Notes under the pieces: generated by a model | Told to the model about the DNA's origin: nothing | Database searches by the model: none | The model's input: only the letters and a program-made list of their open reading frames with translations | Shown here: one piece after another, positions 32,351 to 46,100 of the stretch | Layout: each line of letters begins with the position of its first letter | Position numbering within the stretch: position 1 is the stretch's first letter | Made by a program: the position numbers and the translations under genes | DNA from: Allium sativum | Lineage: Eukaryota; Streptophyta; Magnoliopsida; Asparagales; Amaryllidaceae | DNA length: 64,000 nucleotides | Direction: 5' to 3' | Assembly (NCBI GenBank): GCA_030737875.1 | Contig: CM060915.1 | Span: forward strand, 899,189,177 to 899,253,176

Positions 32351-35300
32351 GCCATGAGTTGAAATAAATATTCATTTACAAATTGGACGATATGTTTATG
32401 TACACCCATTTATCTGATATTGATTGGGGCGATATATTTTACACATCGCCCAACTGCACAAATAAAATATGTGTTTGTTGATTGAAACCCCACATGGGTA
32501 TTGGGATGATATTTGACGTACACTAATCCCAATTGTTTAGTTGTATGTCAATCGATGGGTTGACAGACTGTTGTAAGCGTTAATTATTTATATTTAAAGC
32601 TTATGCAGTTGTGTATTGCACTCTGGCTGATGGTTGATTGTTTATCATTATTGATATATACAATAGTTGTATGAAATCCATATAAATAAAATTATATGGT
32701 AATTGATTGGGTCTGATTCCAATTCAGAAATAAGGAATATTTTAAAATAACGAATATTTTAAAATAGTATTAAAAAAGAATCAAAATGTGATTTTGATGT
32801 CCGATTTTGGATGGACACGAAAATATTGAAATATATGAAGCCGTGTTGATTACATTTGTGCCATTTTGATGCATACGATATTTATATCAATTTTATTCAT
32901 TTGTATAATGAATATCTAAAAGGAAGTGGTTTCAAAATTTAATGTTTTGAAAATATTATCATTTATATAATAATTATACGGAATATTCAATTTTGATTTA
33001 AAATTGTAAATAAAGTCAAAATCGTTTTTTAAAACGAATTTAAACGATTTATAAAAAACATTTTAAAAGGAAATCGATGCAATATACATAATATATATTA
33101 TATATATTTATTGGCTTGAATAGAAGGCAACGCGCAATGGCTGTTCATGAATTTCGGCCATTGACTTCAAATTGACATTACGGGAGATCCGACCATCGGA
33201 TTCTTCTAAAACTGGAGCAATTGGGTTTGGATTGAAAAGAGCTTTCCAACGAATATAAGAGATTTGAAATCTAATGGGTGGATTTGAAGATATATCCAAA
33301 TCAAATTTGGAAAAGGTCTCTATGGATGCAGTTCAGTAGTCGTTATTGGAAACCGACTGTATGGGCCTTGATAAATTATTAAAAATATCAATAATTTGTG
33401 TAAAATCATAATAAATGATCTGCAAAGAATTAGGATGAAAAATTCCATATTTGAAAAGATAAAAATATATTTTTATCGAAATGAACTAGTTATTGACTAG
33501 AAATGAATTCCAATAATTTTAGATAAATAAATTGGATTTGGAAAGGGGTTTTAATATAAGCAGAAATTTCCAACATATAAATTGGAATGGATTTGAGAAG
33601 AAAAAATCTTATGAATATTTCAATATTGGATTCCGTGATTATACGGATATTGTTATGGGAATTTGGAAGATATATTTATATTGTTATTTCCAATATGATA
33701 TCCGTTGGTTTTAGAATTTGATATTGAATATAAGCCGACATAATTTCTATTCAGAGCCTTGTATTTAATATCAAATGGGGATTTGTGTTTGTTGTTAAAT
33801 AACAGTGTTCTTAAACCCAGTTGAGAAAAGAATAAATCTTTAATCTAATATTTAGTGAAGTTTTCCAATTAATAAATACTTAATTGGAACTGAATAAAAG
33901 AAATGGAATGTGAATTGGGTTTATTGTGAACTGTGTTTTTAACGACATACTTTCATTAACCTGATTTACAATGAAACGTGATTTGGAATTTATAAACCTT
34001 TTTATTTAGATTTAAAGAAAATTTTCCAAAGTAAAGTTTTCCAATTTAATACAACAAATTGGAATGGAATGGAATGGAAATCGATTTGATAATAATCGAA
34101 GTGAACTCCTGTGGCGGAAGACTGGTAATATATATGGAATTTAAGTACCTTTGTCGTTATTCCATTTATATTGTTAGTCAGATATGGAAATTGTCACCGA
34201 TTATATATTGATCTGTTTTCCGTGAAGATTCCATAATTAATGGAATGTGATTTTGGGTTCATCATGAACTGTGTTTTAAACGACATTGGTTCTTTAACCC
34301 AGTTAAAGGTAGGATTACATGTATAGCATTGTATTTCGAACTGTATGGTTGATCTCTGCTAAATATATATCTGTTTGGTGACATAGAATTTATTCTATTG
34401 CTTAACACCCTTCTCTAAGACGTATGAGCTTAGAGGTTATATATCAGCAAGCTTTGTGTAGCGTTAATTCATGAGCCTTACACCCCGGTGTGAAACAGAA
34501 AGGGGAAGGACAGTAGGGAAATGGACATATGTTAGTTCTAGCTATGAGTAACGTCATGGTATGGAGCCCAGGCTGTTTACTTATGTGGTGTTGCACACTA
34601 TTATTACTTGATGGGAGACGAGGTACCTCGGATATATCAGCTCATCTGGGCTGATGGATATTATATCGGTCACTACAGGACTGATGGATATGGTCGACAT
34701 ACTGACCATTTTAAAGGTTCTCGAACCAGCTAACATATAGTTTATGGTATAACTTATCATCGATGGATGACCGAACCTACCGATCCGGGTGCAGTTGCGG
34801 CTGAATCTAGAGGCACTTGCTAGGGTGTCTTGAATGTGCACAGGATGATCCCTTGCCTTGGTTCACATATGGAATCCAACTTCCAATATGACATTGTGCG
34901 GTTTTAATTGTAGAACTAGTATGGCGACGTAATATATGGGTACCTACACCGCTTATGATTGATACATTTGTATTTGAAGTCGATTTCTTCACTTATAGTA
35001 ATAATAAAATATGAAATTTCACGTACCAAGCATTTTTGGCTATTATAAGGTAAAAACACAATCCTCTGGCTTGCATTGCATTGTGTGATGGGACCTGAGT
35101 CTTATAGTAGCTTCTTTTTTCTCTTTAGCATTGCGCCATTATTTTGATGCACTGGTATTCATCGGGGATAAACCCGTTCTATGTTATACGGTGTGGTTCC
35201 ATTATTTACCTGACTTTAAAATCAAGTTAATAACTGTTTTAGTTCTCACACCAGTCACATGACTAAGCTAGATTTTATTGTTTTAACCTAAAATCTGGGT

Positions 35301-35631
35301 GCCCCTATTTTCCACATGGGCAGCTAGTAGTTTTGGTTTTGCAGATTTATTTTCACAGGATCCTGGTTTATAGCTGGTGCTATATTCAGAACGCTCTGTA
35401 TCCGTGTATTTCTTACGGTTGTGTTATGTATTATTTTTCCGCTGCTATGTAATGTATTGTAATCTCTGATATTTTTTCAATGTATAATATTTATTCATAC
35501 TCTGTTATATTCCTGTACTTCGGTGTAAATTGTTGTAATAAGCAATGAAATGTTCTGTCGTTTGTGTTCTGATTTGTCGTGTTCTCAACTCAATCCGGGC
35601 TTTCCTTTACGGGGATGTTTTGGTCGCTTCA

Positions 35632-35647
35632 GCTGGTATCAGAGCTT
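35632..35647 (+). other. Element F primer-binding site
   Basis: GCTGGTATCAGAGCTT; TGGTATCAGAGC (35634-35645) is the exact initiator-Met tRNA complement. Confidence 0.88.
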
Positions 35648-36683
35648 TGGTTTACAGAGCTCGAGAACAAGACACATTAGAACCATACGAAAGAATTCAT
35701 CAGATATTGAATTAGTAATATCCAATAGGAATCACTCATTAGAGATAGGTGCAGTAGTATCCTAGAACGAGTGTGAAGAATGTTAATTTTGATATAAAAA
35801 TGAAAGCGAATTTTGATTTTGAAAATTTAAACTTTATTATACATATTTGAATATTTAATTATATTCATTTGGACAATCTAGTATATGAAAATTTTGCATA
35901 TATGCCTAACTAGCATGTGTACGAAGTCTCAAATATACTGGATAGATATAGAATCACACTCTAGTCGCCCGGAGATGATACTGATGATTGTCATGACATC
36001 ATCATTATTTATGTTCAAGTTTCGAAGGTGGGATATCTATATATTTCCAATTGGCTGGTGTGGGACCCAAAACTAGATAGGGATTATTGTTGTGATTTGG
36101 CATCAAAAACATGATTTTGTGTATATATATATCAAAGTTATGAATTTGAAAATTTTATTAAGCAATTGATTACTGGTTGTGTTGTTTGATTACTAGTTTA
36201 ACTAATAAAAATATTGGATTGATAATACCAATAAAGAATGTATACTAAATTTATCCAAATTGAATCAAATTATTGAACTGAATTGAAAATTGATTGAAAT
36301 TGCATGCATATACATGTATATACATTGAACAGGTCATAGGAGGGAAGCTAAGCAAAGGAATAAAATTGTATGCCCAAAAAATAGATACATGTTTACTAAT
36401 TTAATGGGTTTGGATGATTTTATGAGCCGATTGGCTAACCGCTTGGCTTTATCTTTTTCTTTCGGATTGGCGAGGGCCCTGCGTGGCTAGTTGTGGTTTT
36501 AAATGTTTCCTCGTACAAAGGAGGTTATGGCGAAATTTTTCAAAAATTTAGGGTGTTAGCCAAAATTTTCAAAAATTTAGGGCTTAGAAACTGGAAAGTT
36601 AATGAATGAATGCTAGAATGGATGTTGAGTTGGTTAGCTAAACAGCTTTCAGCTCTGTTCCTTTTCGAGGACGAAAAGATTTT
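35648..36683 (+). other. Element F internal region, non-coding
   Basis: About 1.04 kb, AT-rich, without a conserved retroelement domain. The only open frames are under 75 codons and not recognisable. Near its right end, CTTTTCGAGGACGAAAAG is the usual 3' untranslated signature before the polypurine tract of plant gypsy elements, so the ends of an internal domain are kept while the coding part is missing. Confidence 0.8.
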
Positions 36684-36696
36684 AAGTGGGGAAGAA
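36684..36696 (+). other. Element F polypurine tract
   Basis: AAGTGGGGAAGAA directly before TGTAACAACCCGG. Confidence 0.88.
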
Positions 36697-37558
36697 TGTA
36701 ACAACCCGGAAAATCAGAACCAATTTGAAATTTTTATTTTGCTAATTTTAATGAATTTTGAATATTTAAATTGATTTATTTTAAATAGTAATGACTAAAA
36801 ATTTATTTAAATCAAAATTAGAACGAATAAATTTATTTTAATTATATAACGAGCCTGAAATGGCGCGGTAGTTTGAAAATTCGATTTCAAATTTCAAATG
36901 ATTGTACAGGATTCAAAATAAATCGGATTTCAGTAAAACTAGAAATATTTGAATCTGTTTGAAAATATCTTTCCAACGAATGTGAAAAATCCAGATTTCA
37001 TAACGGGGATAAAAAATTATGTCCAGTTGAAAATTTAAAATAGTCGCTATGGAATTTATATAATATATGGCCCTTAAAAATAGCAATTTTGCAAACGACC
37101 TCCGTTTTCGACGAGACCACTTTTGTTGGATCCAGAATAGCAAGTTATTGCTAGATTTCAATTTCATAATTTTTGGAATCAATATGTGTGCGTGGTGAAT
37201 TTAAACATGTTTGGTAATTTCAGTTTAAATTTAGTCGACTGAAAAATGATCATTTTTCAAACGGTCTCCAAATTTGATGAAATTAGTTATGGTAGGACCG
37301 TATCATCAAAACATAGCTAGATTTATTTTTCGGGAATTTTTGGAGTCAGTATGTGCATTCAAATTCAATAGATATTGATTTATATTTAATTTAAATGAAA
37401 ACTTATCGAAGCAATCAAATTGGCTTACGGGACATATCCCATTGTGTACGGAATGGGGGTATTTAGCTAGGGGCGACAGTCGTTGGGTTTGAATTGGAGT
37501 TCAGATTGAAAAACATGAATTATTGGAAATAAATAATTATAAAATAAAATAAATAATG

Positions 37559-37568
37559 ATATAAATAC
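37559..37568 (+). promoter_or_regulatory. TATA box of F 3' LTR
   Basis: ATATAAATACCCACC, the counterpart of the 5' LTR box at 31182. It could drive read-out transcription into E. Confidence 0.55.
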
Positions 37569-38389
37569 CCACCAATTTATTACTAACCCTAATTCCTCAA
37601 TCAGCCGCCACCAACGATAACAAGGGCTGAAATTGCCCCAATTTTGGTCCTTAATTTCTCACTACTCGCTGCAAATTAAAAAGTGAAACCAAAACACAAA
37701 TTAAAGACCAAAGTGAGATGTTTAATTCCGTATGGGGATGACTGATTTTCGTGAAGTATTTTGTCTGAATTTTGGGCTCAAACTCACCAATTTTAAGACT
37801 AATTTTTTGGGAAATGGGGCAACCGGATTAGACGAGGTTGGAGGTGGGGGCAGCGTAGGCGTGGGCGGTCGATGGGGGTGTGTCAGATCGGGGTCCACTC
37901 GCCTTGGATGGCCAGCGACAGGTGGTTTTGAGAAGACGACTTTGGGTTTTTATGGGCCTGGAAACAAATACGAATGAGAAAGGTTAATTAAGGGAGAGGA
38001 TTAAGGAATTAATTTATTTAATTATCCAATAATGTAACAAATGTATAAACTACTATGTATTTCTCATACGAGGTCCAAATCGTGCGAAACTGGATCCATT
38101 GTGATCGCGAGGACGAGAGCTTCACAACAAGACTAACCGGTCCAATTTGGAGCATGTTGGAATTTCCGGAGAATTCAAAACCAAATTGTTCAGAAATTCA
38201 GATAAAAACTGACGGAGTAGATCTCAATATGAGAACTTCTAACTAAAATTATTTATGTAGAGTTATTTATTTTATAACTGCATATATATATATATATACT
38301 GCTCCCCGTCGTCCGCAGACCATGGACGGTTTATTTGATTGTATTGTGTTATGGAAATGGATTGTATTGTGATTGTCGATTATATTGTG

Positions 38390-38745
38390 ATGAATAAAAT
38401 ATTTGAATAATAAAAATATCATTTTTATTGTATATATGAACTGTATAAAATATTCATGTATGGAATAAAATATTTGAATAATAAAAATATCATTTTTATT
38501 GTATATATGAACTGTATAAAATATTCATGTGATGAATAAAATATTTGAATAATAAAAATATTATTTTTATTGTATATGTGAACTGAATAAAATATTCAGG
38601 TATGGAATAAAATATTTGAATAATAAAAATATAATTTTTATTGTATATATGAACTGTATAAAATATTCATGTATGGAATAAAATAATTGAATAATAAAAA
38701 TATCATTTTTATTGTAGATATGAGCTGTATAAAATAGTCATGAGT
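38390..38745. repeat. ~71-bp tandem array in F 3' LTR
   Basis: Five units matching the array at 31995-32350, so the array existed before this copy inserted. An (AT)n run (38281-38299) just upstream is an addition of this LTR. Confidence 0.9.
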
Positions 38746-40738
38746 TGTAAATATTCATTTACAAATCGGAGGATTTGTTTATGTACACCCATTTATCTGA
38801 TACTGATTGGGACGATATATTTTACACATCACCCAACTGCACAAATAAAATATGTGTTTGTTGATTGAAACCCCACATGGGTATTGGGATGATATTTGAC
38901 GTACACTAATCCCAATTGTTTAGTTGTATGTCAATCGATGGTTTGACGGACTGTGTAAGCATTAATTATTTATATTTAATGCTTATGCAGTTGTGTAGTG
39001 CACTCTGGCTAATGGTTGATTGTTTATCATTGTTGATATATACATGTGTTGTATGAAATCCATATAAATAAAATTATATGGTAATTGATTGGGTCTGATT
39101 CCAATTCAGAAATAAGGAATATTTTAAAATAACGAATATTTAAAATAATATTCAGAAAAGAATCAAAATGTGATTCTGATGTGACACAAAAATATTGAAA
39201 TATATGAAGCCGTGTTGATTAGATTTGCGCCATTTTGATGAAAACGATATTTATATCGATTTTATTCATTTTTATAATGAATATCTAAAAGGAAGTGATT
39301 TCAAAATTTAATGTTTTGAAAATATTATCATTTATATAATAATGATACAGAATAATAAATTTTGATTTAAAATTGGAAATAAAGTTAAAATAGTTTTAAA
39401 AAACAGATTTAAACGATTTATAAAATACGTTTTAAAAGGAAATCGATGAAATATATTTAATATATATATTATACATATTTAATGGCCTGAATAGAACGCG
39501 CCGCGCAGCGGCTGTTCGCGAATTTCGACCATTGACTTCGAATTGAAATTACGGGAGATCCGACCGTCGGATTCTCCTAAAACCGGAACCGTTGGGTTCG
39601 AATCGAAAAGAGCTTTCCAACGAATAAAAGAGATTTGAAATATAACAGTTGGACTTGGTGATACGTCCACATCAAATTTGGAAAAGGTAGCTATGGATGC
39701 AGTTCGGTGGCCGTTATTGGAAACCGACTGTATGGGCCTTGATAAAATTATTAAAAACATCAATAATTTGTGTTAAATCGTAATAAATGATTTGGAAAGA
39801 ATTGGGATGAAAAATTCCATATTTGAAAAGATAAAAATGTATTTTTATCGAAATGAACTAGTTATTGACTAGAAATGAATTCCAATAATTTTTAAATAAA
39901 TAAATTGGATTTAGAAATGGGTTTTAATATAACCAGAAATTTCCAACATATAAATTGGAATGGATTTGAGTAGAAATAGTCTTCAAAATATTTCTATATA
40001 GGATTCCGTGATTATACGGATATTGTTATAGGAATTTGGGAGATATATTTATATCGTTATTTCCAATACAATATCCGTTGGTTTCAGAATTTGATCTTGA
40101 ATATAAGCCGACATAATTTCTAGTCAGAGCCTTGTATTTAATATCAAATGGGGTTTTGGGTTTGTCATGAATGGTGTCTTAAATAACACTGTTCTTAAAC
40201 CCAGTTGAGAAAAGAATAAATCTTTAATTTAAGATTTATTGAAGTTTTCCAATTAATTAATATTTAATTGGAACTGAATAAAAGAAATGGAATGTGAATT
40301 GGGTTTATTGTGAACTGTATTTTTAACGATGTTCGTTCTTTAACCCGATTTACAATTAAATGCGATTTGGAATTTATAAATCTTTTTATATAGATTTAAA
40401 TAAAATTTGCCAAAGTAAAGTTTTCCAATTTAATACAACAAATTGGAATGGAATGGAATTCGATTTGATAATAATCGAAGTGAACTTCTATGGAGGAAGA
40501 CTGGTAATATATATGGAATTTATGTGGCTTTGTCGTTATTTCATTTATATTATTAGTCGGATACAGAAATTGACATCGATTATATATTGATCTGTTTTCC
40601 GTGAAGATTCCGTAATTAATGGAATGTGATTTTGTGTTTACCATGAACTATGTTTTAAATGACATTGGTTCTTTAACCCAGTTAAAGGCAGGATTACATG
40701 TCTAGCATTGTATTTCGAACTGTACGGTTGATCTCTAC

Positions 40739-41805
40739 TAAATATATGTCTGTTTGGTGGCGGAGAATTTATTCTCTTTATTAACACCCTTCTCTAAGAT
40801 GTACGAGCTTAGAGGTTATATATCGGCAGAAATCAATAGTACCGTGTAGATTGTCGATGCGGCATGTTTGTGTTTCCAAAGTTAAATAATCATTAATATT
40901 GATTTTTTGGAAGATTAAAACTATGTGAAGTTTTAATGAATCTTTAATTAGATTGAAATGCAAATGTGATAATTTAAATTATCAATTTGGGAAATGATCG
41001 AGAGTGGATTATCACCAGTTTTGCTCCAAGCAAGTTAAATCTTTAATTAGATTTGAATGTGAAATGGTAATTAAATTTACTGATAACACCGTGGTGTTAG
41101 TTATGGCGTATTATCGGTTTTTCTCCACGGGATAAAAAGGTTGGGATTGAGAAATAAAATAAATGATTACTTCGGTAAGGATCGCTAATCCCGACTAGTT
41201 TGGGTAAACCTTAATTTTGTTTGAAATAATATCCAAAGGAAGATTAAAGAATAAATTTTAAAGAATTTATCTTTAATAAAATTAATGGGAACCATTCGCT
41301 AATGATGTGAATATTTGAATAAAAGAATATTTGAATTGGAATGAGGCGTTGTTGTGTTTGTGTAGCATTTGTTTATAATGTACGCGAGTTATTCGGCAAG
41401 GCCGAGGTTATAACCATTCTGAATAACTGATTCGACGATAAGTCGATGATGAAGATGGTGGTTGAAGACCGGAGGTCTTCATATCGTTTGGATGATTATT
41501 GATGTCTTGATTGGGCTATACACCTAAGACAAGGTAATAAGTGGTGATCGTCCAGACGTACTTGGAGATTGACCGGATATGCGAGGGCCTCTCTCCTATA
41601 TTTTACATATGGGACGAGGAATAAGGTGCCTCCGGTTTCGTTCAGACCTACAACGGACTTGTAAATGGATGTGCGTCTGACATTGAATTTTATTCTGTGT
41701 TGATTGGTTTCTATTAAATATATATCTGTTTGGTGGCAGAGAATTTATTCTCTTTCTTAACACCCTTCTCTAAGACATACGAGCTTAGAGGTTATATATC
41801 GATAG
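40739..41805 (+). repeat. ~90-bp direct repeat spanning extra sequence in F 3' LTR
   Basis: TCTGTTTGGTGGC(G/A)GAGAATTTATTCTCTTT..AACACCCTTCTCTAAGA..ACGAGCTTAGAGGTTATATATCG occurs at about 40739-40826 and again at about 41718-41805. The 5' LTR has only one copy (about 34370-34448) and lacks the sequence between them. Confidence 0.85.
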
Positions 41806-43103
41806 GTATCAGTCGCATGGCATGAATTGTCATTGTGGCATGCTGAGATGCAAAGGATCAAGTCTTTTGTTGAAAATCAGAGCCTTGTGGTTGATGATCA
41901 AAGCACGACTTTAAATAGCATAGCTTTGTGTAGCGTTAATTCAAGATCTTCACACACCGGTGTGAACCAAAAACGGGAAGGACAGTAGGGAAATGGACAT
42001 ATGTTAGTTCTAGTTACGAGTACCATCATGGAGCCCAGGCTGTTTACTCATGTAGATGTTGCGCAGTATTATTACTTGATCGGAGATGAGGTAACTCAGA
42101 TATATCGGCTGATCTGGGCTGATGGATATTATATCGGTCACTACCGGACTGATGGATATGGTCGACATATTGACCATTATAGAGGATCAATAGAACTGGC
42201 TAACATATAGTTTATGGTATAACTAATCATCGATGGATGACCGACCCTACCGATCCAGGTGCAGTTGCGGCTGAATCCTGAGGCACGTGCTAGGGTGTCT
42301 CAAATGTGCACAGGATGATCCCTTGCCTTGGTTCACAGATGGAATCCAACTTCCAATATGATATTGTGCGGTCTTAATTGTAGAACTAGTAGGGCGACGT
42401 AATATATGGATACCTACGCCGCCTATGATTGATACATTTATATTTGAAGTTGATTTCTTCACTTATAGTAATGATAAAATTTGAAATTTCACGTACCAAG
42501 CATTTTTGGCTATTATAAGGTAAAAACTCTATCCTCCGGCTTGCGTTGCATTGTGTGATTGGACCTGAGTCTTATAATAGCTTCATTTTTCTATTTAGCA
42601 TTGCACTGTTATTTTGATGCACTGGTATTCATAGGGGATAAACCTGTTCTATGTTATACAGTGTGGTTCCATGATTTACTTGACTTTAAAATCGATCAAT
42701 AACTGTTTTAGTTCTCACACCAGTCACATGAATGACCTGGATTTTATTGTTTTAACCTAAACTCTAGGTGCACCTATTTTCCACATCGGCAGCTGGTAGT
42801 TTTGGTTCTGCAGATTTATTTTCACACAATCATGGTTTACAACTGGAGCTATATTTGGAATGCTCTATATCCATGTATTTCTTAAAGTTGTGTTATGTAT
42901 TATTTTTCCACTGTTATGTAATGTATTTTAATCTCTGATATTTTCCAATGTGTATTATTTATTCATACTCTGTTATATTCCTGTACTCTGGTTTAAATTA
43001 TTGTAATAAGCAATGAAATGTTCTATCGTTTGTGTTCTGATTTGTCGTGTTCTCACTCAACCCGAGCTTTCCTTTACGGGGAAGTTTGGGTCACTTTAAT
43101 GGC

Positions 43104-46100
43104 GGCACGACAAGTCAAAGCTTCATGGTAGCGTGGATGGGCATTTCAAATTCGAAGTAGAAGCATTTTCTTGAAGGCAATGTTAGGAGAATTGGTTTGG
43201 GAGAAGTGCGTGTATTGTCTAAGCTTTGCAGCACCATCTTAAAAGCTTTGGAGTTGCATATGTATTTGATCACTACAGGTCTTGGAGGGGGAAAACAGAA
43301 AGGAAATAGCCGAAGCTTTTGCAAGGAATGGGGTGTGTATGTGAAGCGCGGATTGGTGAAAGGGTTGCAGCTTTTTTTGTTATTTTTGAGGGATGCATGA
43401 ATATTATTTGAAGCTAGAAGAATACGTGGGGAGGAGAGAGTTGTATGATGGTGATCCGCGATGGTAGTGGGAATGAAGGCAAGTGGAAAACAACAACATT
43501 CTTTGAGTATATTTTGCGCTGGGAAGCCTTCAGTGTGGTTTGAAAAATGAACAGTGGAAGGAGATAGGTCACGGCTTTGGCCATCTAGTTCAAACATGGA
43601 ATAACAGATAGATCAGAGAAGAAAGAGCGTCGGCTTCCACTGTAATTATGCAGAGTAACTGAAAAAATTACCGTTAATTTAAAACCATTGTTTAATTTAT
43701 GTTATGGGTTTTGTGCAGGCCTTGGGAAGTCGAAAATCTACAAATGAAAGGAGGATCAAAGAGTAGAGTTGACTCGTTCAAAATGTGTTAACCGAAGTTC
43801 AAAATGAAAATATAAGTAAAAGAAGTAGCCGAATTGAGCACAAGAGTTCGAACGAGGAAGGATCAAATAAGGAATGACAGAATTCTTAAACTCAGAGGTT
43901 TTCCAAGTAATTATTTTTATTTATAACCTTAGTTAAGATTTATACTCAACTTTTAAAAAGAGAGTTTTTACCACGATAAATGATTTTAAAATTGTATTGA
44001 GCACACTAAACTCTGCAATTTCTAGGATATCGAAAACGATTAAACATAAATTAAGTGATGATCAGATTTATTCAAAGAAATTAATTATTATAAAATTAAG
44101 GAGTAATTTAATTTTAAAACTGTAATTACTTTAAATGTCAATAACTCTTTATTACGATATCAAAATTCGACCAAATTGGACATTGGAATCATCTTGACGC
44201 AGTCTACGTCATGGAACTATCCTGGACAGATATGGAGACAACATAGTTTACAGCTAAATTAAACCTTGTTTCATTTAACTACAACTGAACTATTTCAATG
44301 ATAAACCAAATCATGGTGAGTTAAACTCACTTAGTTCTCCCTACTTATAATTTATATAAGTTGGGTTTATTTATTTGTGTGTTATGAATGATTTTTATTA
44401 GATGATTGTTGAATTTTATATTCATATATTGACTGAACAGTTAAGTTAAACGTTCATTTAACTTAATTAAACCAAATCGTTATTTTTAACGATTAAATCC
44501 ATTGGGGGTAACTTACCTTACTGGTTACGTTTATAATAATATAAACGTTATAAATAAACAATTGGATGTTTTAATTTTTCTTATCAGCCTATTATTGACT
44601 GTTACATTCCAGTATTGACTATTATTATTAAACAATTTATTTCATCTATTTAGATGGAAAATTAATACTGATTGGCCATATTGAACTGAATGATTCAGAG
44701 TGAAGTAACCCATTGATTTGCAGGGAATTGACAGGTTGAAGGAATCATACAGGATTCCTCACTAATATTGATAATATTTATCAATATGATTTGTTGTGAT
44801 TGTTTAAATGTGAAATGATTTAATATTTCACAGTTTGGTACTTCAGTGGATATTTTCCTCTTTAGTACTGTCGATGAAAGAAAAGATTTTTAAATTGATA
44901 TTAAATCGATTGTGAAAAATTTTCAAAGTTATATTTATATATTTGATACACGGCTTTGACCATAAAGATAAATATCAAGGTTTAATTTACCGGTTTTATA
45001 ATTATTTGAATTTATAAATTTATAGAGATATAAGATATTATTAAATGAATGGTTAAAAGATATAAACTTATCGTACTAATTATTAAACGGGTAAAATGTA
45101 TGAAATGGCCTTAACGGCCGTAAAGGAAGTTTTGAATTAATTTCAATATATTGACATGAAATAATTGTATCGTGGATTTACAAGAATATTTAAAAGAGAT
45201 TGAGGAGTAATATTTTTGTAATAAATGATCGTTTAAAACAAACGTTGTTTTAAAAGATATGAAATGTGGTTACATAACATTTCGTAAATAAGATTTATGA
45301 ATGAACGGAATTGGAAATGAGTATCGATTTGGAAATAAAATTTCAGGTTTTTAAATGAAATTGGAATAGAAAATATGAGTATGGCTTTATAAATGGGATC
45401 GTGATTTATGAATAGGATTTAGGTGGAAGTAATAAATCCCAAGTTTAACTAAATTGGATAACAAAAAATGCGAGAAGTTCAGAATGTTAATCAAATGTAA
45501 GAGTTGGAAATGAAATCGAATTATAAGTCGTAGCGAATAAATTGCAAATAGAATTTGTAAATGAAGTTAAGTTTTGGAAATGAAATTTGTGATATTTGTT
45601 ACAAACGATAAGTTAAACTATTTGATTAATAAATAAAAGATCTTTATAAAGGATCATTATATGATTTTTGGACAACAAATAAGTTGCTAGGAATGAAGTG
45701 ACAACGTTTGATAAATGGAAATAAAAAGATTTGGAAGTATAATCTGTAATGTTTGACACAAAAGTCAAATTAACTTATTTTGATTATTAAAGTAAGAGAT
45801 TGCAAAATAAAATTTGAAAAGAGTTCATATAAGAATGTGAAGGTATTTATATAATATTTGTAAAGAATGTTACATATACAATTTTAATCAATAAATAGTG
45901 ATTTTTGCGAGTGTTGGAAAAATATATTTAAAAGAGATATTGAGGAAATTTATAAAGGATACTAATTATAATGGAATCGAAACTTGTGTATTATCTTTAA
46001 GGTAATAAAGAGAATTATAAATAAGAGTTTACTTAGTCAGTTAAGTAAACGTGTTGAGATTTTAAATAAGGTTCATAAAAGGAAAACGAATGTGTTAATA

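Larger units (their letters stand above)
30300..35631 (+). mobile_element. Element F 5' LTR (5.3 kb)
   Basis: Starts TGTTACAACTCGG (TGTAACAACCCGG in the 3' copy) and ends GGTCGCTTCA before the primer site. It aligns collinearly with 36697-43098: TATA region, G-rich short frame, 71-bp tandem array, AAACGGGAAGGACAGTAGGG-like block near 34498, and a shared tail around GCAATGAAATGTTCT. It lacks about 1.1 kb that the 3' LTR has at about 40827-41925. Confidence 0.9.
30300..43098 (+). mobile_element. Element F: non-autonomous LTR element with giant LTRs (LARD-like)
   Basis: Perfect target duplication ATGGC (30295-30299, 43099-43103). 5' LTR 30300-35631, primer site 35634, non-coding interior to 36683, polypurine tract AAGTGGGGAAGAA, 3' LTR 36697-43098. 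The LTRs (5332 and 6402 bp) make up over 90 percent of the element. No gag, protease, RT, RNase H or integrase motif is present, so it would depend on proteins supplied by another element. Related to E, into which it inserted. Confidence 0.9.
36697..43098 (+). mobile_element. Element F 3' LTR (6.4 kb)
   Basis: Collinear with the 5' LTR but 1.07 kb longer. It starts TGTAACAACCCGG and ends GGTCACTTTA (CA to TA at the terminus). The additional sequence is at about 40827-41925. By eye the copies are much more alike than A's two LTRs, so F is a comparatively recent arrival. Confidence 0.9.

Noticed and set aside
40739..41805. Exact recombination between the 90-bp repeats as the cause of F's LTR length difference
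   Set aside because: The 5' LTR junction lies about 120 bp beyond the second repeat, so a simple repeat-to-repeat deletion does not reproduce it.
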